This document shows positions 32,645 to 39,908 of a stretch of DNA of 39,908 bases, one piece after another. The stretch's first letter is position 1. Every line of letters begins with the position of its first letter. The notes under the pieces were generated by a model. That model was given only the letters and a program-made list of their open reading frames with translations. It did no database searches and had not been told where the DNA came from. Source of the DNA: JAZMZS01 sp045120955 (GTDB lineage Bacteria > Bacillota > Clostridia > Oscillospirales > CAG-272); the NCBI GenBank assembly GCA_045120955.1, contig JBGVFH010000030.1, positions 1 through 39,908 on the forward strand. The letters run 5' to 3'. The translations under genes and the position numbers were made by a program.

Positions 32645-33244
32645 TCACTTCAAATCCTTAATCTTATCCAAAACTTTTTTTACGTTTAAAAGAAGATGTG
32701 CCGCATCGGAATTGTTTTCTATGATAAAATCACAGTTCCCAACAAAGAAAGCATCACTTTTCTGCGCCGCTATCCTTGCGCTCGCCTTGAGAGTGCTGAT
32801 TCCGTCACGGCTGCATATTCGCTTTATCCTTGTCTGTTTTTCGCACACGACGGCGACCGTTGCGTCGCATATATCCTGCATTCCCGCCTCAAAGAGCTGA
32901 GGGGCGTCTATTATGAGAATTTCAGTGCCGGCTTCTTTGTGAGAGGAGATAAGCTTGTCACACTCGGCACGAATAAAGGTGTGTGCGATACTGTTGAGCG
33001 TTGCAAGCTCCTCTCTTTTGTCAAACACGATGTCGGCAAGGCATGCTCTCGCTATCCCGCCTTTGTCGTTTTGTACTTTTTTGCCGAACCGTTCTATTAT
33101 TGCACGAGAGCACGGACTGTCTGCCTCGATCATATCGTGATAGAGACGATCTGTGTCGATGATACTGCATCCGAGCGCAGAAAACAGCTTGCCTGCCATA
33201 CCTTTGCCCGAGCCGCTGCCCCCTGTAAGACCTATAATTTTCAA
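32645..33244 (-). CDS. coaE: dephospho-CoA kinase
   Basis: Final step of coenzyme A synthesis: phosphorylates the 3'-OH of the dephospho-CoA ribose. 199 aa with a Walker A-like GLTGGSGSGKG (5-15), the DTDRLYHDM acceptor region, PQLFEAGM and the Arg-containing lid RIKRICSRDGIS. The start is TTG 33244: GGAGGTCGCA lies directly upstream and the protein begins exactly at MKIIGLTGG. It leads the leftward housekeeping run coaE-lytic transglycosylase-M18-prfA-sua5-parC. Confidence 0.94.
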   Translation of the reverse strand: MKIIGLTGGSGSGKGMAGKLFSALGCSIIDTDRLYHDMIEADSPCSRAIIERFGKKVQNDKGGIARACLADIVFDKREELATLNSIAHTFIRAECDKLISSHKEAGTEILIIDAPQLFEAGMQDICDATVAVVCEKQTRIKRICSRDGISTLKASARIAAQKSDAFFVGNCDFIIENNSDAAHLLLNVKKVLDKIKDLK

Positions 33245-33451
33245 TGCGACCTCCGAAAAAATCTATGTAAAACCTATATATGCAATGCACAAGATGCAAA
33301 ATGCACATAAATAACGAGTATACAAATATATTATATCAAAAGCATATATAAATTTCAAGCATATATATATTAAATTTCCAAAACCAACAAAATGCTTTTA
33401 AACACCCGTAATACCGTTTTGCAAACATTTTTAACACAAGGAGGCCCGTAA

Positions 33452-33490
33452 TTGCATATATTGAAAACAAGAAAGCTTGATTTCCCATAA
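33452..33490 (+). CDS. possible 12-codon leader peptide
   Basis: A near-perfect Shine-Dalgarno AAGGAGG lies 7 bases before TTG 33452. The frame runs for 12 codons (MHILKTRKLDFP) to TAA 33488. The stop overlaps the Shine-Dalgarno of the ATPase gene that starts at 33502. Such a short ORF could couple ribosomes to the next gene. The TTG start and the length make it speculative; it may equally be chance or a relic. Confidence 0.25.
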   Translation: MHILKTRKLDFP

Positions 33491-33501
33491 AGGAGTTATA
33501 T

Positions 33502-34587
33502 ATGAAAGACATATCCGAGCGCAGCACAAAAAGCAATATCCCATGCTTTTTTGCTGCATCAAACAGCGGCAGGGGCTTTGTTTCCTATTTCGGCGAGGTT
33601 TTTGCAAACGATAAATATAAAAAAGTGTATGTGCTCAAAGGCGGCCCCGGAACCGGAAAAAGCAGTCTGATGAAAAAGGCTGCACGGCTGTCCCGTGAAA
33701 AAGGCTACGAATGTGAGGGAGTTCTCTGCTCCTCCGACCCCGACTCATATGACGGAGTTATTATAAGCAGACCGGAATGCAAGATAGCCATTCTCGACGG
33801 CACGGCACCTCATGTAAGAGAGGCGGAGATACCCGGTGCTGTGGACGAGATAATAAATCTCGGCAGATTTTGGGACGCACAGCTGCTTTCCCGACACAAA
33901 GACGAGATCGTCTCGCTCTGCCGTCAAAAATCCGAATGCTACAGCTGTGCGTACAGCATACTTAAATGTGCGTTTGAATACAGCGAATACAAAAGGAAGC
34001 TGATAGGCAGATGCATCGACAGGCAAAAGCTCGAAAAAGCCGTAAGCAGACTCATACCCTCGCACACCTCATGCATATCGGCACCAGAAGTCGAATATAA
34101 GCTGAGAAGTGCGATATCGGTAAACGGGCCTGTCAACACAGATATATATACAAAAGAAGATGGCACGCATATCTCCGTCTACGGCTCTCACGATGCTTCT
34201 TTTGCCGTGCTTGATGAGATAAAAAAACGGGCTCAACAAAAAAAGCTGTCCCTCACCCTATCCCCCACTCCGCTCGCTCCGAACATCTACGATGCGATAG
34301 CGTTGCCCGAGCAAAAGCTTTATTTCCATGACAGCGGAAAAAAACCTCCCGAAAATCAGGACAAAGCGATACATTCCGAGAGATTTCTCTGCGAGGATAT
34401 GCTACGTCAGATAAAGCCGACGCTCCGTATGCTTTCCCGACTGTGCTCGGATGCCATGGACTCTGCATATCAAATGCTGTCAAAGGCAAAAGAGTATCAT
34501 TTTGCCATTGAAGATATATATGTAAATGCAATGGACTTTGCCGCAAAAGAGGAAATGGAAGAGCACTTTTTTGAAAATATACTGTAA
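33502..34587 (+). CDS. P-loop ATPase/nucleotide-binding protein (PRK06851-like)
   Basis: A 361-aa soluble protein. The N-terminus (FFAASNSGRGFVSYF) leads into a Walker A loop VLKGGPGTGKSS near 45-56. After it come CSSDPDSYDGVI and IAILDGTAPH, a pattern I know from a conserved uncharacterised Firmicutes ATPase family (PRK06851). The second half is less conserved and includes LSLTLSPTPLAPNIYDAI, looking like a degenerate repeat of the kinase-like fold. No membrane segment is present. The RBS AAAGGAG precedes ATG 33502. Function is unknown. It stands alone between a divergent operon and a shared terminator. Confidence 0.8.
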   Translation: MKDISERSTKSNIPCFFAASNSGRGFVSYFGEVFANDKYKKVYVLKGGPGTGKSSLMKKAARLSREKGYECEGVLCSSDPDSYDGVIISRPECKIAILDGTAPHVREAEIPGAVDEIINLGRFWDAQLLSRHKDEIVSLCRQKSECYSCAYSILKCAFEYSEYKRKLIGRCIDRQKLEKAVSRLIPSHTSCISAPEVEYKLRSAISVNGPVNTDIYTKEDGTHISVYGSHDASFAVLDEIKKRAQQKKLSLTLSPTPLAPNIYDAIALPEQKLYFHDSGKKPPENQDKAIHSERFLCEDMLRQIKPTLRMLSRLCSDAMDSAYQMLSKAKEYHFAIEDIYVNAMDFAAKEEMEEHFFENIL

Positions 34588-34675
34588 AAAGCACCGAAGA
34601 GAGAAAAAGCACCGCCCGAGCTGCAGCCTTCGGCAAAGCACTGCCCGCAAAGCTTCGGCGCAATAAAATATTCCC

Positions 34676-34737
34676 GTAAAACAAGCAAAATCCCCATGCA
34701 AGCGCACGCTTTAACATGGGGATTTTGCTTGTTTTAC
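34676..34737. terminator. bidirectional terminator with 23-bp perfect stem
   Basis: 34676-34698 pairs without mismatch with 34715-34737, around a 16-base loop. A-rich and T-rich ends allow use in both directions. It separates the rightward ATPase gene from the leftward flippase gene, whose stop codon begins right beside the stem at 34738. Confidence 0.93.
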
Positions 34738-36279
34738 CTATGCTCCGAGCAGTTCCGCTCTCGCCTTTCTTTTGATATGAAAAGCACCGCTCAGAAATGC
34801 ATATACGGCAATGACGGTGATTATATGTACACAAAGACCGAATGTCGTTTCTGGGCTGAGATATAGTATTTTTGAATACAGCAGCTTCACCGCAAAGCAG
34901 GAAAAGACAGCCGACAGCGTCGGGACAAGTATGATCTTTGTCACCGAGCAATCTATCTCCGCACATTCGGTCAGCTTGTAAAAGCTCGCTGATGCGTTTA
35001 TAATTTCGCTTACCGATATCAAAATAACATATCCGAGAATTCCAAATCGAGGTATTAAAATAAGCACACCTACCACTGAAAAAGCGGCATCGATGATATT
35101 CACAGTCATTGTGTACACCTGATATCCAAGTCCCTTGAGCATTGAGTCGATGACCGTATCAAGGTACATTATCGGTATTATCGGGGCAAGCAGCCGTATG
35201 TATTTGCCTGCCTCGGAGCTGTTATATATTATTCTGCCGAGCGGACCGCTGTAGCTTATCATCACGCCTGCAACACCTGCGGCAAAGGCAAAGGTGACAA
35301 ATATTGCCTTGTTGGCGGCACGGCTGATATGCCCCGTCTCCCCTCTTGCCTTCGCCTGCGAAAGCTCTGGAACCATAAGCGAGGCAAACGCTCCCGTGAG
35401 AGATGCGGGATACAGCACAACGGGCAGTACCATACTGCCAAGCATTCCGTAGGACTCAAGTGCCTGCGCATGAGAAAGTCCGTTTTGCTTTAAGGCTCTC
35501 GGAATAAGCATATGCTCAAGTGTTGTCAGAGCCGAGCGTACATAAGTGCTCGCCGCAATAGGGAGTGCTACTACCGACAGCTCTTTTACAGAGTCTGAAA
35601 AGGGTGCGGTGTACTTCCCCGTGCCTAGCCTTTTGTTGTGTCGTCGAAGATCAAAAAAGCACATTACGCCCGACACAACGGACGACGAGCACTCAGCGAC
35701 CGTACCTCCGGTAATGATAGCCATGCACGCACCCTCGACTCCTTTAGGAAGGAAAAGAGTAAACAAAAATATACACGCACCCATTCGCACAAACTGCTCA
35801 AAGATGCTTGCGGCGGCGCTTTTGTACACTCGCCGCACCGCATTAAAATAACCGCCGAACACAGAGGAAAGTGCTATCGGTGCCATTGACAGAGCGAGCA
35901 GGCGTATGCTCTTTACCGTTCTCGGGTCACCTAACAGCTCGTTTCCGATAAGCTCCGCCCCCATAAATACCGCTGTCGTCGCAACAGATCCGAAAATCAA
36001 CGCATATCCGACCGCAACGAGCAATGCCCTTTTTACTCCCCGAGCATCCTCCCGCCCGAGCGCCTCGGACACAGTCCTCGTCACACCAAGTCCCACGCCC
36101 GAGCACGCAAACGTAACAGTAAAATTATATACGCTCATCACAAGCGAGAGCAGTCCCATAGACTCAGCGCCTACCGTATTTGAAACATATGCATTCCATG
36201 ATACACCGACAGTCCGCATAAACACCGCCGATGCGGCAAGTATCAGACCGTCTGTCAAAAATTTCTTTGTTCTGTTCAT
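34738..36279 (-). CDS. SpoVB/MurJ-like MOP-superfamily lipid flippase
   Basis: A 513-aa membrane protein with about 13-14 hydrophobic helices, of the multidrug/oligosaccharidyl-lipid/polysaccharide (MOP) exporter superfamily. It probably flips a lipid-linked glycan such as lipid II. The N-terminus (FLTDGLILAASAVFMRTVGVSWNAYVS) and the FACSGVGLGVTRTVSEA segment resemble stage V sporulation protein B. The RBS GAGGAG precedes ATG 36279. Its substrate cannot be read from sequence, and neither a sporulation nor a vegetative role can be excluded. It stands alone, downstream of dispersed repeat copy B. Confidence 0.88.
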   Translation of the reverse strand: MNRTKKFLTDGLILAASAVFMRTVGVSWNAYVSNTVGAESMGLLSLVMSVYNFTVTFACSGVGLGVTRTVSEALGREDARGVKRALLVAVGYALIFGSVATTAVFMGAELIGNELLGDPRTVKSIRLLALSMAPIALSSVFGGYFNAVRRVYKSAAASIFEQFVRMGACIFLFTLFLPKGVEGACMAIITGGTVAECSSSVVSGVMCFFDLRRHNKRLGTGKYTAPFSDSVKELSVVALPIAASTYVRSALTTLEHMLIPRALKQNGLSHAQALESYGMLGSMVLPVVLYPASLTGAFASLMVPELSQAKARGETGHISRAANKAIFVTFAFAAGVAGVMISYSGPLGRIIYNSSEAGKYIRLLAPIIPIMYLDTVIDSMLKGLGYQVYTMTVNIIDAAFSVVGVLILIPRFGILGYVILISVSEIINASASFYKLTECAEIDCSVTKIILVPTLSAVFSCFAVKLLYSKILYLSPETTFGLCVHIITVIAVYAFLSGAFHIKRKARAELLGA

Positions 36280-36427
36280 CTTATTCTCCTCGCTAAACTA
36301 TATGCAAAGAAAAAGAATAAAATGAAGAACTTGTATTTTTTAGCTGTCGTGTATTATTTTTATATTTCAGTGTCTGCTTAAAACCGGGCCTTGTTTGTCG
36401 ATATTACCCACGGCATTTTGCAAAAAA

Positions 36428-36538
36428 GCGGGCAGCGTGTCGACCCCCTCCTCTCTCCTACCGTTGTTTTTTCTATTACAGAAGCTGTGCAATACGGCGG
36501 GTGAGAACCCGTACGATTTCCTATGCGACGAGAAAAAC
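36428..36538. repeat. dispersed repeat, copy B
   Basis: About 110 bases, the partner of 23240-23345. It starts inside the trpB terminator stem and runs toward the flippase gene. Shared cores are AAGCTGTGCAA and GATTTCCTATG. The minus strand is an open frame here too, but no ribosome binding site or conserved protein was seen. Confidence 0.8.
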
Positions 36539-36569
36539 AAGGCTGTCTCGGTCATGACAGCCTTGTTTT
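36534..36569 (-). terminator. terminator of trpB
   Basis: A perfect 14-bp stem (36534-36547 with 36556-36569) and an 8-base loop, with a T run on the minus-strand exit. It lies 13 bases after the trpB stop. Confidence 0.92.
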
Positions 36570-36582
36570 GCTTTCCTGAAAA

Positions 36583-37800
36583 TTATCTTATTCCGTATTT
36601 TTCGATGATATAGTCCATATCCTTGTCGCCTCTTCCGGAGAGATTTATAAGAATAGAACCCTTGCCCATCTTCTTTGCGAGCTTCATCGCATACGCAACA
36701 GCGTGCGATGACTCTATAGCGGGAATGATTCCCTCAAGTCTCGAAAGCTCAAAGAATGCATCTATCGTTTCGTCGTCGTTGACAACATCGTATTTTACTC
36801 TGCCGAGATCGTGCAAAAATGCGTGCTCGGGACCTGATGAAGGATAATCAAGTCCGCTTGCAACAGAATATACAGGCGCAGGCTCGCCGTTCTCGTCCTT
36901 GAGCATAATACTGTTAAAGCCATGCATAACGCCCTCTGTACCGTACTGAAGACTTGCCGCATGGTCTCCGAGAGCCGTACCTCTGCCGAGAGGCTCGATA
37001 CCGTAAATGTCAACAGGATCGTTTAAAAATCCGGAGAAAAAGCCCGCCGCATTTGAGCCGCCGCCGACACAGGCAACTATCGCATCGGGAAGCTCGCCTG
37101 TCATCTGAGTAAACTGCTCTCTTGCCTCTATTCCGACAACACTCTGAAAATCTCTTACCATCATCGGGAACGGATGCGGTCCTACTACAGATCCGATGCA
37201 GTAGATGCAGTTTTTGTAGTCTTTTGTATATGCCTCAAAAGCGGCGTCAACAGCCTCCTTAAGTGTAGCCAGACCATGCGTGACCTCAACTACATTTGCA
37301 CCGAGTATCTTCATTCTCGCTACGTTGGGTGCTTGCTTTTTTATATCTACTGAACCCATATATATATCACATTCAAGCCCGAAATAAGCCGCCGCAGTAG
37401 CCAAAGCAACACCGTGCTGACCTGCACCCGTCTCTGCGATAACTTTTTTCTTTCCCATATACTTTGCAAGAAGTGCCTCTCCCATGCAGTGATTGAGCTT
37501 GTGCGCACCTGTATGGTTGAGATCCTCTCTCTTTACATAAAGCTGAACGTTGCCAAGCTTGCCCGAAAGGCGCTCAAGGTATGATATTGGAGTGGGTCTG
37601 CCCTGAAATTCACGGCGAATTCTGCGAAGCTCACTTATAAACTTACTTGACTTGCAAATAGTGAAATACGCCTCTGTTATCTCATCCATTGCTTTTTTCA
37701 GTTCGTCCGAAACGTATGCTCCGCCGTATTTACCAAAATAACCGTCCTTGTCGGGATAATTTTTAAAATAAGTATCAAAATCAATTCCGTTGTATAACAT
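36583..37800 (-). CDS. trpB: tryptophan synthase beta subunit (orphan)
   Basis: Condenses indole with serine to give tryptophan, using pyridoxal phosphate. The 405-aa protein is the TrpB1 type: GKYGGAYVSDEL at the start, the PLP lysine in HTGAHKLNH, ETGAGQHGVA, CVGGGSNAAG for the phosphate and LSGRGDKDMDY at the end. No trpA or other trp gene is adjacent, so it may salvage indole or pair with a distant trpA. GGAGGACACAAAG precedes ATG 37800. Expression is under a Trp-type T-box. Confidence 0.95.
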   Translation of the reverse strand: MLYNGIDFDTYFKNYPDKDGYFGKYGGAYVSDELKKAMDEITEAYFTICKSSKFISELRRIRREFQGRPTPISYLERLSGKLGNVQLYVKREDLNHTGAHKLNHCMGEALLAKYMGKKKVIAETGAGQHGVALATAAAYFGLECDIYMGSVDIKKQAPNVARMKILGANVVEVTHGLATLKEAVDAAFEAYTKDYKNCIYCIGSVVGPHPFPMMVRDFQSVVGIEAREQFTQMTGELPDAIVACVGGGSNAAGFFSGFLNDPVDIYGIEPLGRGTALGDHAASLQYGTEGVMHGFNSIMLKDENGEPAPVYSVASGLDYPSSGPEHAFLHDLGRVKYDVVNDDETIDAFFELSRLEGIIPAIESSHAVAYAMKLAKKMGKGSILINLSGRGDKDMDYIIEKYGIR

Positions 37801-37932
37801 CTTTGTGTCCTCCGTAAATTTATAGAAATATATTATTATTTATTATAAAATATGAGCGAAATTGCGAGCAGTTCACCAGCCTTGCCATCGCTTTGATAAT
37901 ATTATCATTTTGATCCTCTTGTTTAAGAAAAT

Positions 37933-38200
37933 AAAAAAACCCATCCCACTTGATCATGGGACAGGAAAAACCTGCGGTACCACCCAAATTCGCAATAAAG
38001 CGCACTCTCCGTGTACTGTCATATACACTTGCGTTTTAACGGACGCTCGCCGTCTCCCCTAACCGTAAACACGGCTCGGTTTGCCCTCCGAAGTCCATTC
38101 ACTGCTACTCTTGTTGCCGCATTCGCACCGTCGTCGGCTCTCTGAAAACAGACTTTGGCAGTTACTACTCTCCGTCATAGGTTTGTCGGTGTTATAAATT
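37933..38200 (-). promoter_or_regulatory. T-box riboswitch, tryptophan (UGG specifier)
   Basis: The leader of trpB, read on the minus strand, contains the T-box core TGGGTGGTACCGCAGG (37986-37971), whose bulge pairs with the uncharged tRNA acceptor end. A terminator follows (arms near 37957-37965 and 37940-37948, then seven T at 37939-37933). Upstream, Stem I has an AGAGAGCC...GGTG distal motif and ends with GTGAATGGAC; the codon TGG (38097-38095), followed by A, is in the specifier position. Uncharged tRNA-Trp should open transcription. The Stem I fold was not computed. Confidence 0.92.
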
Positions 38201-38207
38201 TATGGAT

Positions 38208-38236
38208 ATTTTATCACAGCGTCTTTTGTTTGTCAA
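38208..38236 (-). promoter_or_regulatory. promoter of the T-box/trpB transcript
   Basis: On the minus strand: TTGACA (38236-38231), 17-base spacer ending in TGTGA, TAAAAT (38213-38208). Confidence 0.92.
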
Positions 38237-38337
38237 GCGGTTTGTTTAATTTTTTTGGAGGACAAGCATTTCGTTTAGTTTTTTGGCATTTTAAAGCAGT
38301 AAAAAAACAAAAAAATAAATTATTGTTCAAGTATCTA

Positions 38338-38366
38338 TTGACAAAACCGCTTTAAATATGTATAAT
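38338..38366 (+). promoter_or_regulatory. consensus promoter of the small membrane protein gene
   Basis: TTGACA (38338-38343), 17-base spacer, TATAAT (38361-38366): full match to the sigma-A consensus. Confidence 0.92.
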
Positions 38367-38413
38367 AATATATCGTTACGGAATGTTTTGACTGTATCTT
38401 GGAGAGAGGTATA

Positions 38414-38650
38414 ATGAAAAAGGTACTTAAATACTTTCCTTTGAGCCTTAGCACAAAGGATGCAAAGTCACTTGTAATAACCATCGTGATATACATTGCA
38501 GTACCCGCTGTTTTCGCTCTTATCTCTTCCCTGTTTTCGAAGGTCATTCTCCTCGGAGCCATCATGACTTTGATATCCGTGCTTTTCGGTCTGTATTGCT
38601 TCGTAGGTATTATCCTCGCAGTGCTGAAATTCGCTAAGGTCATAAAATAA
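38414..38650 (+). CDS. small two-helix membrane protein
   Basis: 78 aa with two hydrophobic segments (about 20-40, SLVITIVIYIAVPAVFALIS, and 44-70, VILLGAIMTLISVLFGLYCFVGIILAVL) and a short basic end, KFAKVIK. The start is ATG 38414, behind GGAGAGAGG; a TTG five codons upstream would include that site. A fully consensus promoter 48 bases upstream suggests strong expression. No family recognised with confidence; it has the look of small YqaE- or DUF-type membrane proteins. Confidence 0.75.
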   Translation: MKKVLKYFPLSLSTKDAKSLVITIVIYIAVPAVFALISSLFSKVILLGAIMTLISVLFGLYCFVGIILAVLKFAKVIK

Positions 38651-38697
38651 GCATTAACGTAACAAATAATAATTGCGTTTTGCATTTATTTATATAT

Positions 38698-38784
38698 GCG
38701 GGTATGGCGGAATTGGCAGACGCGCTAGATTCAGGTTCTAGTCGATGTACTTCGGTGAAGGTTCAAGTCCTTTTACCCGCACCA
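38698..38784 (+). tRNA. tRNA-Leu (anticodon CAG), CCA encoded
   Basis: Acceptor GCGGGTA (38698-38704) pairs with TACCCGC (38774-38780), followed by discriminator A and encoded CCA. The anticodon stem CTAGA/TCTAG closes loop TTCAGGT, giving anticodon CAG for CUG codons. A long variable arm around GATGTACTTCGGT marks it as class II. It is 87 nt. Its 3' part is duplicated exactly at 39818-39908. Confidence 0.97.
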
Positions 38785-38821
38785 CTGAAAGCCTTGAAAA
38801 CACTACGTTTTCGAGGCTTTT
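38731..38821 (+). repeat. 91-bp direct repeat, left copy (att-like, within tRNA-Leu)
   Basis: Runs from the anticodon loop of tRNA-Leu through CCA and the terminator. All 91 bases are identical to 39818-39908. An intact tRNA on one side and only a 3' fragment on the other is the usual footprint of integration into a tRNA 3' end. Confidence 0.85.
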
Positions 38822-38822
38822 T
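38788..38822 (+). terminator. terminator after tRNA-Leu
   Basis: A 14-bp stem with one G-T pair (38788-38801 with 38807-38820), 5-base loop and T5. The same hairpin recurs in the duplicate at the right end. Confidence 0.88.
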
Positions 38823-38843
38823 ACTATCTGTTTTGGTATTCTA

Positions 38844-38872
38844 TTGACAAATTTACGTATAAATGCTATAAT
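38844..38872 (+). promoter_or_regulatory. consensus promoter of the YitT-family gene
   Basis: TTGACA (38844-38849), 17-base spacer, TATAAT (38867-38872): full consensus. Confidence 0.92.
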
Positions 38873-38919
38873 GGCAGACATCAAAAAATTATATAGGAAC
38901 CAAAAATGAAAAAAAACTC

Positions 38920-39789
38920 TTGAAGGATCTTACATTTGATATCCTGTGCGCAATAACGGCAGGAATTATTGTTGGTAGTGCATATTATTTTTTTCAAAAC
39001 AGCAACGGATTTGCCCCCGGTGGTGTTGGTGGACTTGCAACTATCACACACTATTTGTTTGCAGACAAAGTAAGTTGGTCAATTTTAATGATTGCTTTTA
39101 ATTTGCCGATTTTTGTTTTAGTGAGTGCCTTTATCAATAAGAAGCTTGGTGCAATTTTAAGTTTGTATATGATCGTTCAATCCTTTATCCCCAAGATCTA
39201 TGAAATAATTGGCGCAAAGCCCTACAGTTTAGCAAATAACCACGGTGATTTCAATATCGTTTTCGCTTGTATCGCAACAGGAGTTATATCAGGCTTTGGC
39301 TTTTCCTTGATGCTTAAGCGCTTTGGCGCCAGCGGTGGTACATACGGCATATCCGCATTGATCAAAAAGATGAGCCCCGAAATGAATATCGCCTATGTTT
39401 CTTTCATTATGGACACCAGCGTCGTGCTGATTGCATTCTTTGTGTACGGAATGAAAATAACTCCCGTTATCTGTACGCTTTTGAATTTATTTATCGCAAA
39501 CATTATTGTAGATCACGGTCTTAGCGGAATTAAAAACGGATATAAGTTCGAAATCATTACCAATAATCCCGAACAATTGTCCGAAGTATTAATGAATCGG
39601 TTACATCACGGCGTCACTAATATACAAGTGCATGGAATGTATTCAGATACAGACAAATATATGTTAGTTTGTATTATCAATAAGCGTCAGATTGGGGAAA
39701 TGATGAAGATTATTAAAAGCTACCCCGATACCTTTGCCTGCTTTGAAAAAGTGAGTGAAGTATTTGGAAATTTCAAGAAACGTGTTTAA
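38920..39789 (+). CDS. YitT-family membrane protein (DUF161/DUF2179), start region out of frame
   Basis: 289 aa with five or six N-terminal membrane helices (about 8-205; motif NGFAPGGVGGLATI and RFGASGGTYGISALI) and a C-terminal soluble DUF2179 domain (about 210-289, FEIITNNPEQLSEVL, YMLVCIINKRQIGEMMKII). Function of the family is unknown. The natural start looks like ATG 38906 behind ATAGGA, but eight A residues (38909-38916) put it out of frame, reaching TGA after five codons. One more A would give MKKKLLKDLTFDILCA. As given, translation must start at TTG 38920, which lacks a good RBS, or rely on slippage. The gene lies alone between two copies of the tRNA-Leu repeat. Confidence 0.85.
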   Translation: MKDLTFDILCAITAGIIVGSAYYFFQNSNGFAPGGVGGLATITHYLFADKVSWSILMIAFNLPIFVLVSAFINKKLGAILSLYMIVQSFIPKIYEIIGAKPYSLANNHGDFNIVFACIATGVISGFGFSLMLKRFGASGGTYGISALIKKMSPEMNIAYVSFIMDTSVVLIAFFVYGMKITPVICTLLNLFIANIIVDHGLSGIKNGYKFEIITNNPEQLSEVLMNRLHHGVTNIQVHGMYSDTDKYMLVCIINKRQIGEMMKIIKSYPDTFACFEKVSEVFGNFKKRV

Positions 39790-39817
39790 AAACTTTTTCA
39801 CCGAGGTGACGTTACCA

Positions 39818-39908
39818 TCAGGTTCTAGTCGATGTACTTCGGTGAAGGTTCAAGTCCTTTTACCCGCACCACTGAAAGCCTTGAAAACACTACGTTTTCG
39901 AGGCTTTT
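39818..39908 (+). repeat. 91-bp direct repeat, right copy (tRNA-Leu 3' fragment)
   Basis: Exact duplicate of 38731-38821. Upstream sequence (CCGAGGTGACGTTACCA) does not form a tRNA 5' half, so this is a fragment and not a second gene. The identity reaches the last base of the window, so the true repeat may be longer, or the contig may end here because of the repeat. Confidence 0.85.

Noticed and set aside
36367..36555. 62-aa minus-strand ORF as a gene
   Set aside because: It spans the trpB terminator and dispersed repeat copy B, has no ribosome binding site, and its similarity to the Cca extension is explained by the repeat.
39818..39908. Second tRNA-Leu gene at the right edge
   Set aside because: Only the 3' half is present; the acceptor 5' strand and D arm are missing.
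1..39908. CRISPR array, rRNA or origin of replication
   Set aside because: No regularly spaced short repeats, rRNA-like sequence or clustered DnaA boxes were seen.

Overview
The window looks like a chromosomal segment, possibly reaching a contig end, from a Gram-positive anaerobe of the class Clostridia (an Oscillospiraceae/Ruminococcaceae-like gut bacterium is my best guess). The basis is the set of gene families: NfnAB electron-bifurcating transhydrogenase, FeoAB, SpoIID- and SpoVB-type proteins, RqcH, an M18 aminopeptidase, a large clostridial serine recombinase, T-box and LicT-type antitermination, and AGGAGG-type ribosome binding sites. No taxonomic marker gene such as rRNA is present, so the assignment is inference.

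Layout. 1-3.2 kb is the edge of a mobile element: the tail of an unknown gene, a 62-aa protein, a large serine recombinase, and a decayed gene broken by two frame changes at A7 runs. 3.3-9.1 kb is a leftward PTS operon, licT-ptsG(IICBA)-ptsH-ppa-ptsI, led by a consensus promoter and a RAT/terminator antitermination switch, with a pyrophosphatase gene between HPr and Enzyme I. At 9.2-9.9 kb lies a short-chain dehydrogenase whose 3' end has been replaced by a piece of an unrelated, apparently secreted protein. 10.1-12.5 kb is feoAB. 12.6-15.7 kb is nfnA-nfnB plus a flavodoxin-like gene, with a consensus promoter whose -10 sits inside a 20-bp perfect palindrome.

15.7-33.2 kb is almost all leftward: HAD phosphatase-rqcH; a large membrane-anchored GLUG/Big2 surface protein; cca with a 37-aa membrane protein behind it; a coiled-coil exported protein plus a SpoIID-like protein; and a housekeeping run coaE-lytic transglycosylase-M18 peptidase-prfA-tsaC/sua5-parC. 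33.5-34.6 kb holds a rightward P-loop ATPase, which shares a 23-bp-stem terminator with a leftward SpoVB/MurJ-like flippase. 36.6-38.2 kb is an orphan trpB under a T-box riboswitch whose specifier is UGG (Trp). The right end has a small two-helix membrane protein, tRNA-Leu(CAG) and a YitT-family gene. A 91-bp exact copy of the 3' half of the tRNA plus its terminator follows YitT and runs to the last base of the window.

The most useful observations are: (1) regulation of the general PTS by antitermination together with an HPr that lacks the Ser46 regulatory site; (2) a dispersed ~105-bp repeat found twice, each time directly behind an intrinsic terminator, which produces a false N-terminal extension of Cca; (3) the tRNA-Leu att-like duplication around a YitT gene whose natural ATG is out of frame by one base in a poly-A run; (4) the chimeric SDR; (5) the palindrome on the nfn promoter. 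I see no CRISPR array, rRNA, plasmid origin or obvious defence system.
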